From assembly GCA_026418755.1 (NCBI GenBank), contig JAOAAR010000069.1, positions 1 to 8,266 on the forward strand: a DNA stretch of 8,266 nucleotides. Direction: 5' to 3'. The notes beneath the pieces were generated by a model. It did not search any database. It was not told where the DNA came from and was given only the letters and a program-made list of their open reading frames with translations. The position numbers and the translations under genes were made by a program. This document shows positions 1 through 5,674 of this stretch, piece by piece. This DNA is from Planctomycetota bacterium (GTDB taxonomy: Bacteria; Planctomycetota; SKW154). Each line of letters starts with the position of its first letter. Position 1 is the stretch's first letter.

Positions 1-37
1 CACTTACAACCCGCACCTCATACTCGCCTATTCGCAT
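1..37 (-). CDS. 5' end of a gene running off the left edge (partial)
   Basis: An ATG at 37-35 opens a frame that stays open to the window edge and reads MRIGEYEVRVVS. A GAGGT Shine-Dalgarno core (43-47 on the minus strand) sits five bases upstream, a normal spacing, and is the main reason to believe this start. Twelve residues are too few to name a family; the opening resembles many small hydrolases but I do not assign one. It lies downstream of the membrane-protein gene on the same strand, with 144 bases between them, so it could be co-transcribed or have its own control region in that gap. Confidence 0.45.
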   Translation of the reverse strand, partial: MRIGEYEVRVVS

Positions 38-62
38 ATCAAACCTCAGTCAAACACTCACT

Positions 63-122
63 TAAGCCTTTACCACCTGCTGTTTCTTCTTCCCTTACAT
101 ATTGTAACCGACAGCAGGCTTA
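63..122. repeat. Nested inverted repeats in the 38-181 intergenic gap
   Basis: An outer arm TAAGCC (63-68) pairs with GGCTTA (117-122). A second perfect pair, CCTGCTGT (76-83) and ACAGCAGG (111-118), lies inside and shares two bases with it. Centred within these is TTACA-TAT-TGTAA (95-107). There is no run of T after either side, so it is not a typical intrinsic terminator. It lies 25-85 bases upstream of the partial gene's start, where an operator or a structured 5' leader would be expected. The role is inferred, not shown. Confidence 0.4.
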
Positions 123-181
123 TAGAGTAACGATTTGATTGTATTTACTCCTTATTCAGAGTTCAGAGTTTCTCTCCCCTC

Positions 182-1234
182 TCATTTTGCACCGGGTCCT
201 TCTAACTTCGCAACTTCGCTTAAAAGAACCGATTTTTTGCCATCTTTTGTGCGGATGAGAAGCCCTGTCTCTGTGCGTTCAAGAAGAACTCCTTCGAGCA
301 TATCGCCGTTTTTGAGAGTCACCTTGACGGCGTGCTCCTTGCGCCATTTCTCGACTGCGGCTGCCAATCGTTCAAAATTATCCTCTACAGCAGGCACGAG
401 ACTTTCCGGAGGCAGAGTGTTCAGGCAAGTTTTTGAAATGTCTGAGAGTATGTTGGTTCCGAGGAGAGACTCCAGCGCGGAAAGGTTGTTCGCGATTTTT
501 GCAAGCCGTGAGCGAAAGAGAGTCAGGAGTTTGTCAGAAAAAAGCAGTTCAAACCGCTCGTCACCCATTTTTTCGATGAAGGCTCTCGTCAGAGTCTCCT
601 GTCGCCTCGATAGAAGCGATGATAGTTCAGCCTCGCTCATCTTTGCGAGTATCTCGCTTGTGAGAGAGCGGGAGCGTTCGTCGCCCAACAAGGACAGAAT
701 TCTCTGGTTCGAGAAATTGCGGAGGCGCTCTTCTGCGAGTTTTGTGAGTTTCGCTCCGAGCGTCCGTTCAAGTTCTCCTTCCTCTGCCTGAGAGGCAAGC
801 GCTCCGAGCAGTTTCAGCCGATACGATGCGGGATTGCCTGTTTTGAGAAGGACTTCTCTCGCCCACTTTCCGTTGTGGGTCGGGCGCTCACTTAAGGCAA
901 CAAGTGATGTGTAAGCAGAGATTATGTTCGGTGGTGACTCAAAAAATGCAGCGATAGATTCCTTTAAGGATGTAGAATCCGCCGAGATTCGTGCTATCTC
1001 CTCCTTTTGCTTGATGTTCAGATTGAAAAAGTAGAAAGAAACAGCAGCGCAGACCGCAGCAATAAGCCAGCCAAGGAAAGAGAGCAAAGGATTCTTCTTG
1101 AGAGCCTTTTTCTCCTTTCTCTCCGACTCTGGCTTTTGCACAGGCTCTTTTGAGCCTGCTGGAGCCTCTTCCGCACCTTTCGGCTTGAGGAACTCGTTAC
1201 CGAAAAACTTGAAACTTCCTTTTCTTGTAACCAT
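182..1234 (-). CDS. Single-pass membrane protein with C-terminal Sm/SH3-like domain, function unknown
   Basis: I do not recognise this 350-residue protein as a named family. It begins with a polar, Lys/Glu/Pro-rich segment (1-47), then one hydrophobic helix at about 48-70 (LLSFLGWLIAAVCAAVSFYF). Lysines just before the helix (K39-K47) predict an N-terminus in the cytoplasm and the rest outside the inner membrane. Residues 74-300 are almost entirely helical and charged, with repeated 'LLSLLGDER'/'FIEKMGDER'-type segments that could form an alpha-solenoid. Residues 303-345 form a short beta-rich module (VTLKNGDMLEGVLLERTETG) like Sm/SH3-type barrels; the same motif opens the TPR protein at 4809. 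The only cysteines are C62 in the helix and C270. The ATG is preceded by GGAGGA (1241-1246), so the start is firm. It diverges from the glycosyltransferase. A scaffold or envelope-assembly role is possible but unproven. Confidence 0.85.
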   Translation of the reverse strand: MVTRKGSFKFFGNEFLKPKGAEEAPAGSKEPVQKPESERKEKKALKKNPLLSFLGWLIAAVCAAVSFYFFNLNIKQKEEIARISADSTSLKESIAAFFESPPNIISAYTSLVALSERPTHNGKWAREVLLKTGNPASYRLKLLGALASQAEEGELERTLGAKLTKLAEERLRNFSNQRILSLLGDERSRSLTSEILAKMSEAELSSLLSRRQETLTRAFIEKMGDERFELLFSDKLLTLFRSRLAKIANNLSALESLLGTNILSDISKTCLNTLPPESLVPAVEDNFERLAAAVEKWRKEHAVKVTLKNGDMLEGVLLERTETGLLIRTKDGKKSVLLSEVAKLEGPGAK

Positions 1235-1259
1235 CTTGCTTCCTCCAGCGGCTAGTTTT

Positions 1260-1268
1260 ATAGTATCA
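1260..1268 (-). promoter_or_regulatory. Candidate extended -10 promoter for the membrane-protein gene
   Basis: On the minus strand TGATACTAT (1268-1260) matches an extended -10 element (TGn followed by TACTAT). It would start transcription about 18 bases before the ATG at 1234 and leave the SD at 1241-1246 in the leader. No good -35 hexamer lies at the usual distance, which extended -10 promoters can tolerate. Confidence 0.35.
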
Positions 1269-1311
1269 GATGGTTCGATATTCTTCCATCAAAAACTACT
1301 CTCAAAATCGT

Positions 1312-1339
1312 TTGACCAACCTTCGTTAGTTGATATAAT
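1312..1339 (+). promoter_or_regulatory. Sigma70-type promoter for the glycosyltransferase
   Basis: TTGACC (1312-1317), a 16-base spacer and a perfect TATAAT (1334-1339) give a strong housekeeping promoter. The predicted transcript start is near 1346. That leaves only about eight bases and no SD before the TTG at 1354, but a normal leader before the TTG at 1402, so it also helps decide the gene's start. Confidence 0.7.
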
Positions 1340-1389
1340 CAAATCAAAGACAATTGGTTGGCGGACAACAGAATGAACCAGACCATGTT

Positions 1390-1394
1390 GAGGT
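1390..1394 (+). promoter_or_regulatory. Shine-Dalgarno site deciding the glycosyltransferase start
   Basis: GAGGT lies seven bases before the TTG at 1402-1404. The earlier in-frame TTG at 1354 has no SD, and the protein's first beta strand (RILLLGRF) begins directly after the 1402 codon. Confidence 0.6.
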
Positions 1395-1401
1395 AAGAGC
1401 G

Positions 1402-2349
1402 TTGCGGATTTTGCTTCTTGGTAGGTTTAGGCCTGAGAGATGGGTGAGGTTGACGACAGAGGAGTTGTTTGCCCGTGCGTTTGATTCACTTGGATGTGAG
1501 ATTGTGAGGCAGGAGATTAGAGATGGCGAGGAAGATGCGCTTAAGGCGGTCTCTGTCGCAGGTGCAGATTGGGTGTTTGTGAGCAAAGATTTTGGGATGG
1601 GTGTAGGATTCATACAGAGGTTGAGGAGTGCTGCGCCGAAGGCTCGTTTTGCTCACTGGCATTTCGATTCTATGTATGCGCTCGGAAAACTGAAATGGTA
1701 TGAGAAGATTGCACCGTTATTTGATGTTGCTTTTACAAAGGAGAAAGGGCTTCTTGAAGAGTTCCGAAAGAAGGGAATAAACGGGGTCTATTTCGACCAA
1801 GGGATTGACCCAGAAGTGACTCGCCCAGGGCTGTTTCGTCCATCTCTGTCGGCAGATGTTGGATTTCTCGGCACATACTACGAAGGGAACGAAAGATTCA
1901 AACTTCTAAAAGGTGTTTCTGAAAATTTTGCTTTGCGAATCTGGTCTCAGAAACCCCATAAGTGGAAACAGAAAGGGTTTGAATCTGTGGAGCCGCCGCT
2001 TTTCGACGAGCAGGTCGGTGATGTCTGCGCTTCAGTGAAGATTCTGTTAGGGATAAACATTACCCACCGTATCGCAGGTTACTGGTCTAATCGGCATTAT
2101 CTTGTGACAGGTGCGGGCGGATTCTATCTCTGCAAATACACACCAGGGCTGGAAGAAGTTTTCAAAAACCGAGAACACTTGGTCTGGTTTGAGAGTATTG
2201 ATGAAGCGATTCGCCTTATACGGTTTTATCTTTCGAACGAGAGCGAGCGGAAAAGAATCGCAAAAAACGGAATGGAACTGACTCGTTCCTGTTATACATA
2301 CAAACAGAGAGCAGAGCACATCTTGAAGGTATTGTCTTCCTTTCAGTAG
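1402..2349 (+). CDS. CgeB-family glycosyltransferase
   Basis: A protein of about 315 residues that looks like the CgeB/glycosyl-transferase-1 type (GT-B fold), probably moving a sugar from a nucleotide donor to a glycan or protein acceptor in the cytoplasm. It opens with the first Rossmann strand (RILLLGRFRPERW), has the 'HWHFDS' segment near residue 85-90, and ends in the typical C-terminal half at about 210-310. There INITHR, SNRHYLVTGAGGFYL, GLEEVF and 'FESIDEAIRLIRFYL' form the nucleotide-sugar side, followed by a 'RSCYTYKQRAEHIL' tail helix as in spore-maturation CgeB and related proteins. No signal peptide or membrane segment is visible. I place the start at a TTG because of its SD and the promoter position; a start at 1354 would add 16 unlikely residues. 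Its 3' end lies ten bases from the convergent rplS gene. Donor and acceptor cannot be told. Confidence 0.85.
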   Translation: MRILLLGRFRPERWVRLTTEELFARAFDSLGCEIVRQEIRDGEEDALKAVSVAGADWVFVSKDFGMGVGFIQRLRSAAPKARFAHWHFDSMYALGKLKWYEKIAPLFDVAFTKEKGLLEEFRKKGINGVYFDQGIDPEVTRPGLFRPSLSADVGFLGTYYEGNERFKLLKGVSENFALRIWSQKPHKWKQKGFESVEPPLFDEQVGDVCASVKILLGINITHRIAGYWSNRHYLVTGAGGFYLCKYTPGLEEVFKNREHLVWFESIDEAIRLIRFYLSNESERKRIAKNGMELTRSCYTYKQRAEHILKVLSSFQ

Positions 2350-2359
2350 CAAAGCGCTG

Positions 2360-2806
2360 TCAGTCTTTGGCAGCAGGCTCTTTCTCTGCTTTTTCCGTCT
2401 CTTCTTTAGTTGCTTCTGTTACTTCAGCGATGGCTCCGCGCTCAGCAGGTGTGATGTTTTTCTCTTTTACTTTCGTTGCCTTGCCAACGCGCTGGCGAAG
2501 ATAATAGAGTCTTGCTCGGCGTACATCTCCCCTTCGTTCTACCTTCACATCCACAAGATTCGGCGAATAGAGAGGGAAAGTCCTTTCTACTCCTTCTCCT
2601 GAGACGATTCTTCGTACCGTAAAAGATTCGCCGATTCCTCGACCGTAGCGACGCATCACAGTCCCTTCGAACAACTGTATCCGCTCTTTGTCTCCTTCTT
2701 TTATCTTGTAATGGACCACCACGGTATCTCCGACCGAAAAGCAAGGAACGGACTCTTTCTTTCGCTTGCGCATTTCATATTTACGAATAGTCTCTCCTCT
2801 GTTCAT
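2360..2806 (-). CDS. rplS: Large-subunit ribosomal protein bL19
   Basis: bL19 sits at the interface of the 30S and 50S subunits. The core is unmistakable: FSVGDTVVVHYKIKEGDKER, 'IQLFEGTVMRR', ESFTVRRIVSGEGVERTFPL, YSPNLVDVKVERRGDVRRA and 'RLYYLRQRVGKATKVKEK' follow the family pattern in order. The usual protein is about 115 residues; this one is 148 because a charged tail of about 33 residues (AERGAIAEVTEATKEETEKA and onward, rich in Glu, Lys and Ala) follows the core. I choose the ATG at 2806 because AAAGG (2814-2818) is seven bases upstream; the TTG at 2821 and the ATG at 2812 are badly spaced from any SD. It is the last gene of a minus-strand cluster with a coiled-coil protein, a hydroxyacyl-CoA dehydrogenase and a HIT protein, not with rpsP, rimM and trmD, its common partners in many bacteria. 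Confidence 0.96.
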   Translation of the reverse strand: MNRGETIRKYEMRKRKKESVPCFSVGDTVVVHYKIKEGDKERIQLFEGTVMRRYGRGIGESFTVRRIVSGEGVERTFPLYSPNLVDVKVERRGDVRRARLYYLRQRVGKATKVKEKNITPAERGAIAEVTEATKEETEKAEKEPAAKD

Positions 2807-2813
2807 AGCCATG

Positions 2814-2818
2814 CCTTT
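2814..2818 (-). promoter_or_regulatory. Shine-Dalgarno site deciding the rplS start
   Basis: AAAGG on the minus strand is seven bases before the ATG at 2806-2804. It is only one base from the ATG at 2812 and lies inside the frame opened by the TTG at 2821, so the downstream ATG is favoured. Confidence 0.5.
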
Positions 2819-2841
2819 CAATAAGTTTCAGGATGCGGTTT

Positions 2842-3303
2842 CTATTCTTTTTTCGGCTTTTCTATCTGTTTGACCACCTCTTCTCCCAATTCACGCACCT
2901 TTTCCGTACCTTTGGCGTCCTTCGGCAGGTGGCTCTCCATCGTCTCCTTCACTTTTTGCGCCAGTTGTTTTGCTTGTTCTTCCTCCCTTTTCTTCGTCAA
3001 AGCATCTGCCTCTTTCGCAGCCTCCTCCAGAGTCTGGAGTTCTATGATGGAGGGTTGTTCTGTACCACTTGAGCGGAGCGATGCGAGTTTGTCGTGAACA
3101 TACTCACTTAACCCTTTATCTGATACCTCTGCATCAAATAGAGACTCAATCTGCTTCTTGAAATACTCACTCTGCTTCTCTATTGATGCATACAGAATCG
3201 GGAATCTTTTCTTCTCCTTCTGCCACCGCTCCTGCAGACTGCGAGTGTATGACATATCCTTCTTGATGGAATCAATTAACGCAACCAACTCTCTTAACTT
3301 CAT
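2842..3303 (-). CDS. Small charged coiled-coil protein of unknown function
   Basis: I do not recognise this 153-residue protein. It has no signal peptide, no membrane helix and no cysteine. It is almost wholly helical and highly charged, with many Lys, Glu and Gln. The N-terminal third (MKLRELVALIDSIKKDMSYT) and the stretch at about 90-125 (QTLEEAAKEADALTKKREEE and beyond) have heptad-like spacing of hydrophobic residues, suggesting a coiled coil or helical bundle. GGAGGG lies seven bases before the ATG, one of the best SD sites in the window, so the gene is probably well translated. It is 25 bases downstream of the dehydrogenase gene and 35 bases upstream of rplS, so almost certainly co-transcribed with both. 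A cytoplasmic structural, chaperone-like or ribosome-associated role would fit but is speculation. Confidence 0.85.
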   Translation of the reverse strand: MKLRELVALIDSIKKDMSYTRSLQERWQKEKKRFPILYASIEKQSEYFKKQIESLFDAEVSDKGLSEYVHDKLASLRSSGTEQPSIIELQTLEEAAKEADALTKKREEEQAKQLAQKVKETMESHLPKDAKGTEKVRELGEEVVKQIEKPKKE

Positions 3304-3328
3304 ATCGAATCCCTCCGAATAAGTTCCT

Positions 3329-4177
3329 TCAATAGTTATAGAATCCCCTGCCTGTTTTTCTGCCTAACAATCCCGCGTCAACCATTTTCTTAAGAAGCGG
3401 GCAGGGTCGGTATTTCGGGTCTCCTAACTCGCGGTGCAATACTTCCAGGATGTTCAAACAAACATCCAGTCCAATCAAATCTGCCAGCGCAAGAGGTCCC
3501 ATAGGGTGATTCATCCCTAACTTCATCACAGTATCTATCGCTTCCGCAGTCGCAACGCCTTCATAAAGCGCAAAAATTGCTTCGTTTATCATCGGTAGCA
3601 GTACTCTGTTGCTCACGAATCCAGGCGAATCGTTCACAACGACAGGCTCTTTGCCCAACTTTTTCGTCAACTCGACCACAGTGTTAAGCGCTTCTGCAGA
3701 AGTTCTTAAACCTTTCACAACCTCAACCAGTTTCATAAGCGGCACAGGATTCATAAAGTGCATACCGACAACTCGCTCAGGGCTTCTTACATTCGCCGCA
3801 ATCTTTGTAATTGAGATGCTCGATGTGTTGGAAGTGAGAATAGAGTCAGAGGAGCATATCTGAGACAGTTTCTGGAAGATTTCACTTTTTACCTTAATCT
3901 CCTCAAAAACCGCTTCTACCACGATTTCGCAAGAAGAGACTTCTTTTATATCAATGCTTCTTTTGATTCGTGCAAGCACAGCCTCCGCATCGGAAGCACT
4001 CACCATCTTTTTACTTACGAACTTGTCGAGACTCCTTTTTATCTTTTCGAATCCAGAATCAACTAACTCCTGTTTCACATCCACCATCATCACATCGAAT
4101 CCGCTCTGAGCGAAGACCTGCGCTATTCCAGAGCCCATTGTGCCCGCACCGATGACCCCTACTCTTTTAATTTCCAT
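3329..4177 (-). CDS. 3-hydroxyacyl-CoA (3-hydroxybutyryl-CoA) dehydrogenase
   Basis: This enzyme interconverts (S)-3-hydroxyacyl-CoA and 3-oxoacyl-CoA with NAD(H), as in fatty-acid oxidation or butyryl-CoA formation. At 282 residues it matches stand-alone short-chain enzymes of the Hbd/PaaH type. The N-terminal Rossmann domain has VGVIGAGTMGSGIA (G10, G12, G15) and D33 after the second strand, expected for NAD. The active-site residues are all present with the family's spacing: S119 (SNTSSI), H140 (GMHFMNP), E152 (KLVEVVKG) and N190 (PGFVSNRVL). The C-terminal dimer domain has MNHPMGPLALADLIGLD and ends in GRKTGRGFYNY. AAGGA lies a few bases upstream of the ATG. It sits between the HIT gene and the coiled-coil gene. 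No thiolase, crotonase or acyl-CoA dehydrogenase is in view, so the pathway direction is open; substrate chain length is inferred from size only. Confidence 0.95.
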   Translation of the reverse strand: MEIKRVGVIGAGTMGSGIAQVFAQSGFDVMMVDVKQELVDSGFEKIKRSLDKFVSKKMVSASDAEAVLARIKRSIDIKEVSSCEIVVEAVFEEIKVKSEIFQKLSQICSSDSILTSNTSSISITKIAANVRSPERVVGMHFMNPVPLMKLVEVVKGLRTSAEALNTVVELTKKLGKEPVVVNDSPGFVSNRVLLPMINEAIFALYEGVATAEAIDTVMKLGMNHPMGPLALADLIGLDVCLNILEVLHRELGDPKYRPCPLLKKMVDAGLLGRKTGRGFYNY

Positions 4178-4206
4178 CTTATTCCTTTCTATTCAGACTT
4201 GATTAA

Positions 4207-4235
4207 ATTATCGTAGATAGGAGATGCAAATTCAA
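4207..4235 (-). promoter_or_regulatory. Candidate internal promoter upstream of the dehydrogenase
   Basis: On the minus strand TTGAAT (4235-4230), a 17-base spacer and GATAAT (4212-4207) resemble a sigma70 promoter. It lies in the 89-base gap between the HIT and dehydrogenase genes, the widest gap of the cluster. It would let the dehydrogenase, coiled-coil and rplS genes be expressed without the HIT gene. Confidence 0.5.
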
Positions 4236-4266
4236 GCCGAAATTCTGTATCTTCGACAATAAATCT

Positions 4267-4611
4267 CTATCCCGGAGGCCATGTCATCCGACGACCGCCA
4301 AGAAGATGTAAGTGCAGATGAAACACCGCCTGTCCTGCGTCACTGTTGCAGTTAAGGACCAGACGATAACCACTCTCCGCCACTTTTTTCTCGAAAGCGA
4401 TTCTCTTAGCAACAAGAACCAGATGACCAACCAGTTTCTCGTCGCTCTCTTTTAGGTCGTTTACTCTCTCTATATGGCGTCTCGGTATGACAAGTATATG
4501 AACAGGCGCCTGGGGGTTTATGTCTTCAAACGCTACCACATTCTCGTCCTCGTAGACCCTCTTTGCTCCAATCTCTCCTGACACAATCTTGCAGAAGATA
4601 CACTTCTCCAT
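4267..4611 (-). CDS. HIT-family (HinT-like) nucleotide phosphoramidase/hydrolase
   Basis: A 114-residue histidine-triad protein, the normal length for the HinT branch, which cleaves adenosine phosphoramidates and aminoacyl-adenylates through a histidine nucleophile. The triad HLHLHLL is at 98-104, with H100 the expected catalytic residue by family alignment. It is followed by the HinT C-terminal signature GGRRMTWPPG. Near the N-terminus are CIFCKI (C4 and C7, a pair that in some HIT proteins binds a metal), 'AFEDINPQAPVH' and 'VIPRRHI', all typical. AGGAG is seven bases before the ATG. It is the first gene after the promoter at 4649-4677. The assignment to the family is firm; the physiological substrate, as for most bacterial HinT proteins, cannot be read from sequence. 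Confidence 0.96.
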   Translation of the reverse strand: MEKCIFCKIVSGEIGAKRVYEDENVVAFEDINPQAPVHILVIPRRHIERVNDLKESDEKLVGHLVLVAKRIAFEKKVAESGYRLVLNCNSDAGQAVFHLHLHLLGGRRMTWPPG

Positions 4612-4648
4612 AACACTTCTCCTAATTCACTTCTTTTTTCTTATATCC

Positions 4649-4677
4649 ATTATATAAATTTTCATCCTTTAAGACAA
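4649..4677 (-). promoter_or_regulatory. Sigma70-type promoter for the HIT-dehydrogenase-rplS cluster
   Basis: On the minus strand TTGTCT (4677-4672), exactly 17 bases, then a perfect TATAAT (4654-4649). Transcription would begin near 4642, about 30 bases before the HIT start codon at 4611. The spacing and the perfect -10 make it one of the two best promoters in the window. Confidence 0.7.
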
Positions 4678-4765
4678 CTCATAATCAAACTCTATTTCCT
4701 CCTTCTACTGATTGAAATTTTCTGCTCCATTCTATATAACTGCTACAAAAAAACTTCTCGATGAG

Positions 4766-4771
4766 TATAAT
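4766..4771 (+). promoter_or_regulatory. Candidate -10 element for the TPR/transpeptidase pair
   Basis: A perfect TATAAT in an AT-rich stretch (TATAATATTATA, 4766-4777), about 38 bases before the ATG at 4809. The -35 region is poor (best GCTACA at 4742-4747 with an 18-base spacer), so the promoter may need an activator or be weak. The remainder of the 4612-4808 gap holds nothing else I can name. Confidence 0.4.
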
Positions 4772-4796
4772 ATTATAGGAGTGAAGGGTGGCAGTT

Positions 4797-4801
4797 GGAG
4801 G
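4797..4801 (+). promoter_or_regulatory. Shine-Dalgarno site deciding the TPR-protein start
   Basis: GGAGG lies seven bases before the ATG at 4809. The frame is open from a GTG at 4788, but that start would place seven odd residues before a well-formed signal peptide and would have this SD inside the gene. Confidence 0.7.
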
Positions 4802-4808
4802 CGAGACG

Positions 4809-5639
4809 ATGAGGTTGATTATTCCTGTTATTGTAATATTCTGCTTTGCCTCTCTGTTTGCAGAGGAGAGGGTGATTATGAAGAACGGCGATGTGTATGA
4901 AGGAAAAGTTCTCAAAAGGGGCGATAAAGAGATAACGCTGAAGACGAAATACGGAGAACTGGTGATTCCGCTTGATGATATTAAAAGCATCGAGAAGTTG
5001 GAGGAGACGGAGTACATCGAGCGGTGTAAGAAGTTGGCTGAGGAGCATTACAAGTTGGCTCTGTGGTGCAAAGAGCAGGGGAAAGAGAAGGAGGCGATTG
5101 AGCATCTGCAAATTGTAATAAAGTTGAATCCTGAGCATGGCGATGCGAGAAGGCTGTTGGGTTTTGTGAAGAAGGATGGGAAATGGGTGAAAGAGAGAGA
5201 ACCTTCTGATGAGCCGATTCCGTCGGAAAAACCTGACAAGCCGCAGAAGAAAATGTCGAAAGAAGAGTGGGAGGCTGCGCATAAGAAGGCGCTTGGGTTA
5301 CTTTTTGGGAATAGGTTTGAAGAGGCGCTAAAAATTTACGAGGAGATTTTAGCATCGGAGCCTAACGATTATATTGCGCATTACAATATCGCTTGCGCCT
5401 ATGCACGGCTGGGGAAGAAAGAGACTGCGATTGAACATCTGAGGAAGGCGGTTGAGTGCGGGTTTTCTGACCTTGAAAAAATCAAGGAGGACCCCGACCT
5501 CGAATCACTGAGAGAGATGGAAGAGTTCAAGAAAATTGTGAGCGGTGAAGTGAAGCCAAAGAAAGAGGAGAAACAAGAAGAGAACAGGAGCAATGAAGAG
5601 GAGAAGAAGCCGCCGAAAAAGAAGGCTCGCTTTTTTTGA
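4809..5639 (+). CDS. Secreted Sm/SH3-like and TPR-repeat protein
   Basis: A 276-residue protein with a Sec signal peptide (MRLIIPVIVIFCFASLFA, cleavage likely after A18), so it acts outside the inner membrane. Directly after it is a beta-rich Sm/SH3-like module at about 21-60 (IMKNGDVYEGKVLKRGDKEI, then LDDIKSIE). One TPR-like hairpin lies at about 78-111 (ALWCKEQGKEKEAIEHLQIV), followed by LLGFVKKDGKWV. Two more repeats at about 154-221 include GNRFEEALKIYEEILASEPN and ARLGKKETAIEHLRKAVECG, and a capping 'EDPDLESLREMEEF' segment follows. The tail (249-274) is rich in Lys and Glu and low-complexity. TPR arrays bind protein partners; no catalytic motif is seen. The combination resembles planctomycete envelope proteins as I remember them. 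It is 35 bases upstream of the LysM-L,D-transpeptidase, so a role in placing or assisting that enzyme is a fair inference. Confidence 0.88.
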   Translation: MRLIIPVIVIFCFASLFAEERVIMKNGDVYEGKVLKRGDKEITLKTKYGELVIPLDDIKSIEKLEETEYIERCKKLAEEHYKLALWCKEQGKEKEAIEHLQIVIKLNPEHGDARRLLGFVKKDGKWVKEREPSDEPIPSEKPDKPQKKMSKEEWEAAHKKALGLLFGNRFEEALKIYEEILASEPNDYIAHYNIACAYARLGKKETAIEHLRKAVECGFSDLEKIKEDPDLESLREMEEFKKIVSGEVKPKKEEKQEENRSNEEEKKPPKKKARFF

Positions 5640-5660
5640 TGATGGTGTTGTTGAATAAGA

Positions 5661-5666
5661 AAGGAG
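5661..5666 (+). promoter_or_regulatory. Shine-Dalgarno site deciding the transpeptidase start
   Basis: AAGGAG lies eight bases before the ATG at 5675. Earlier in-frame codons (TTG 5636, ATG 5639 and 5642) have no SD and would bury the lipoprotein signal peptide behind 13 polar residues. Confidence 0.65.
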
Positions 5667-5674
5667 TACGAAGA

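Noticed and set aside
154..167. Tandem TTCAGAG TTCAGAG
   Set aside because: Two copies of seven bases are too little to call a repeat array or regulatory site.
135..791. Long Ser/Arg-rich plus-strand frame opposite the membrane-protein gene
   Set aside because: Its composition is typical of the antisense of a Glu/Leu-rich coding region, it has no SD, and the minus-strand gene has a strong SD and coherent domains.
4712..4900. Short plus-strand frame of 62 codons crossing the TPR gene start
   Set aside because: It starts at a TTG without an SD, overlaps the signal-peptide region in another frame, and has no recognisable pattern. I take it as a chance frame.
5608..5637. AGCC/GGCT stem followed by seven T bases as an intrinsic terminator after the TPR gene
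   Set aside because: The stem is only 4 bp with a 12-base loop and lies within coding sequence ahead of a gene likely in the same operon. I kept it only as an alternative in a finding.
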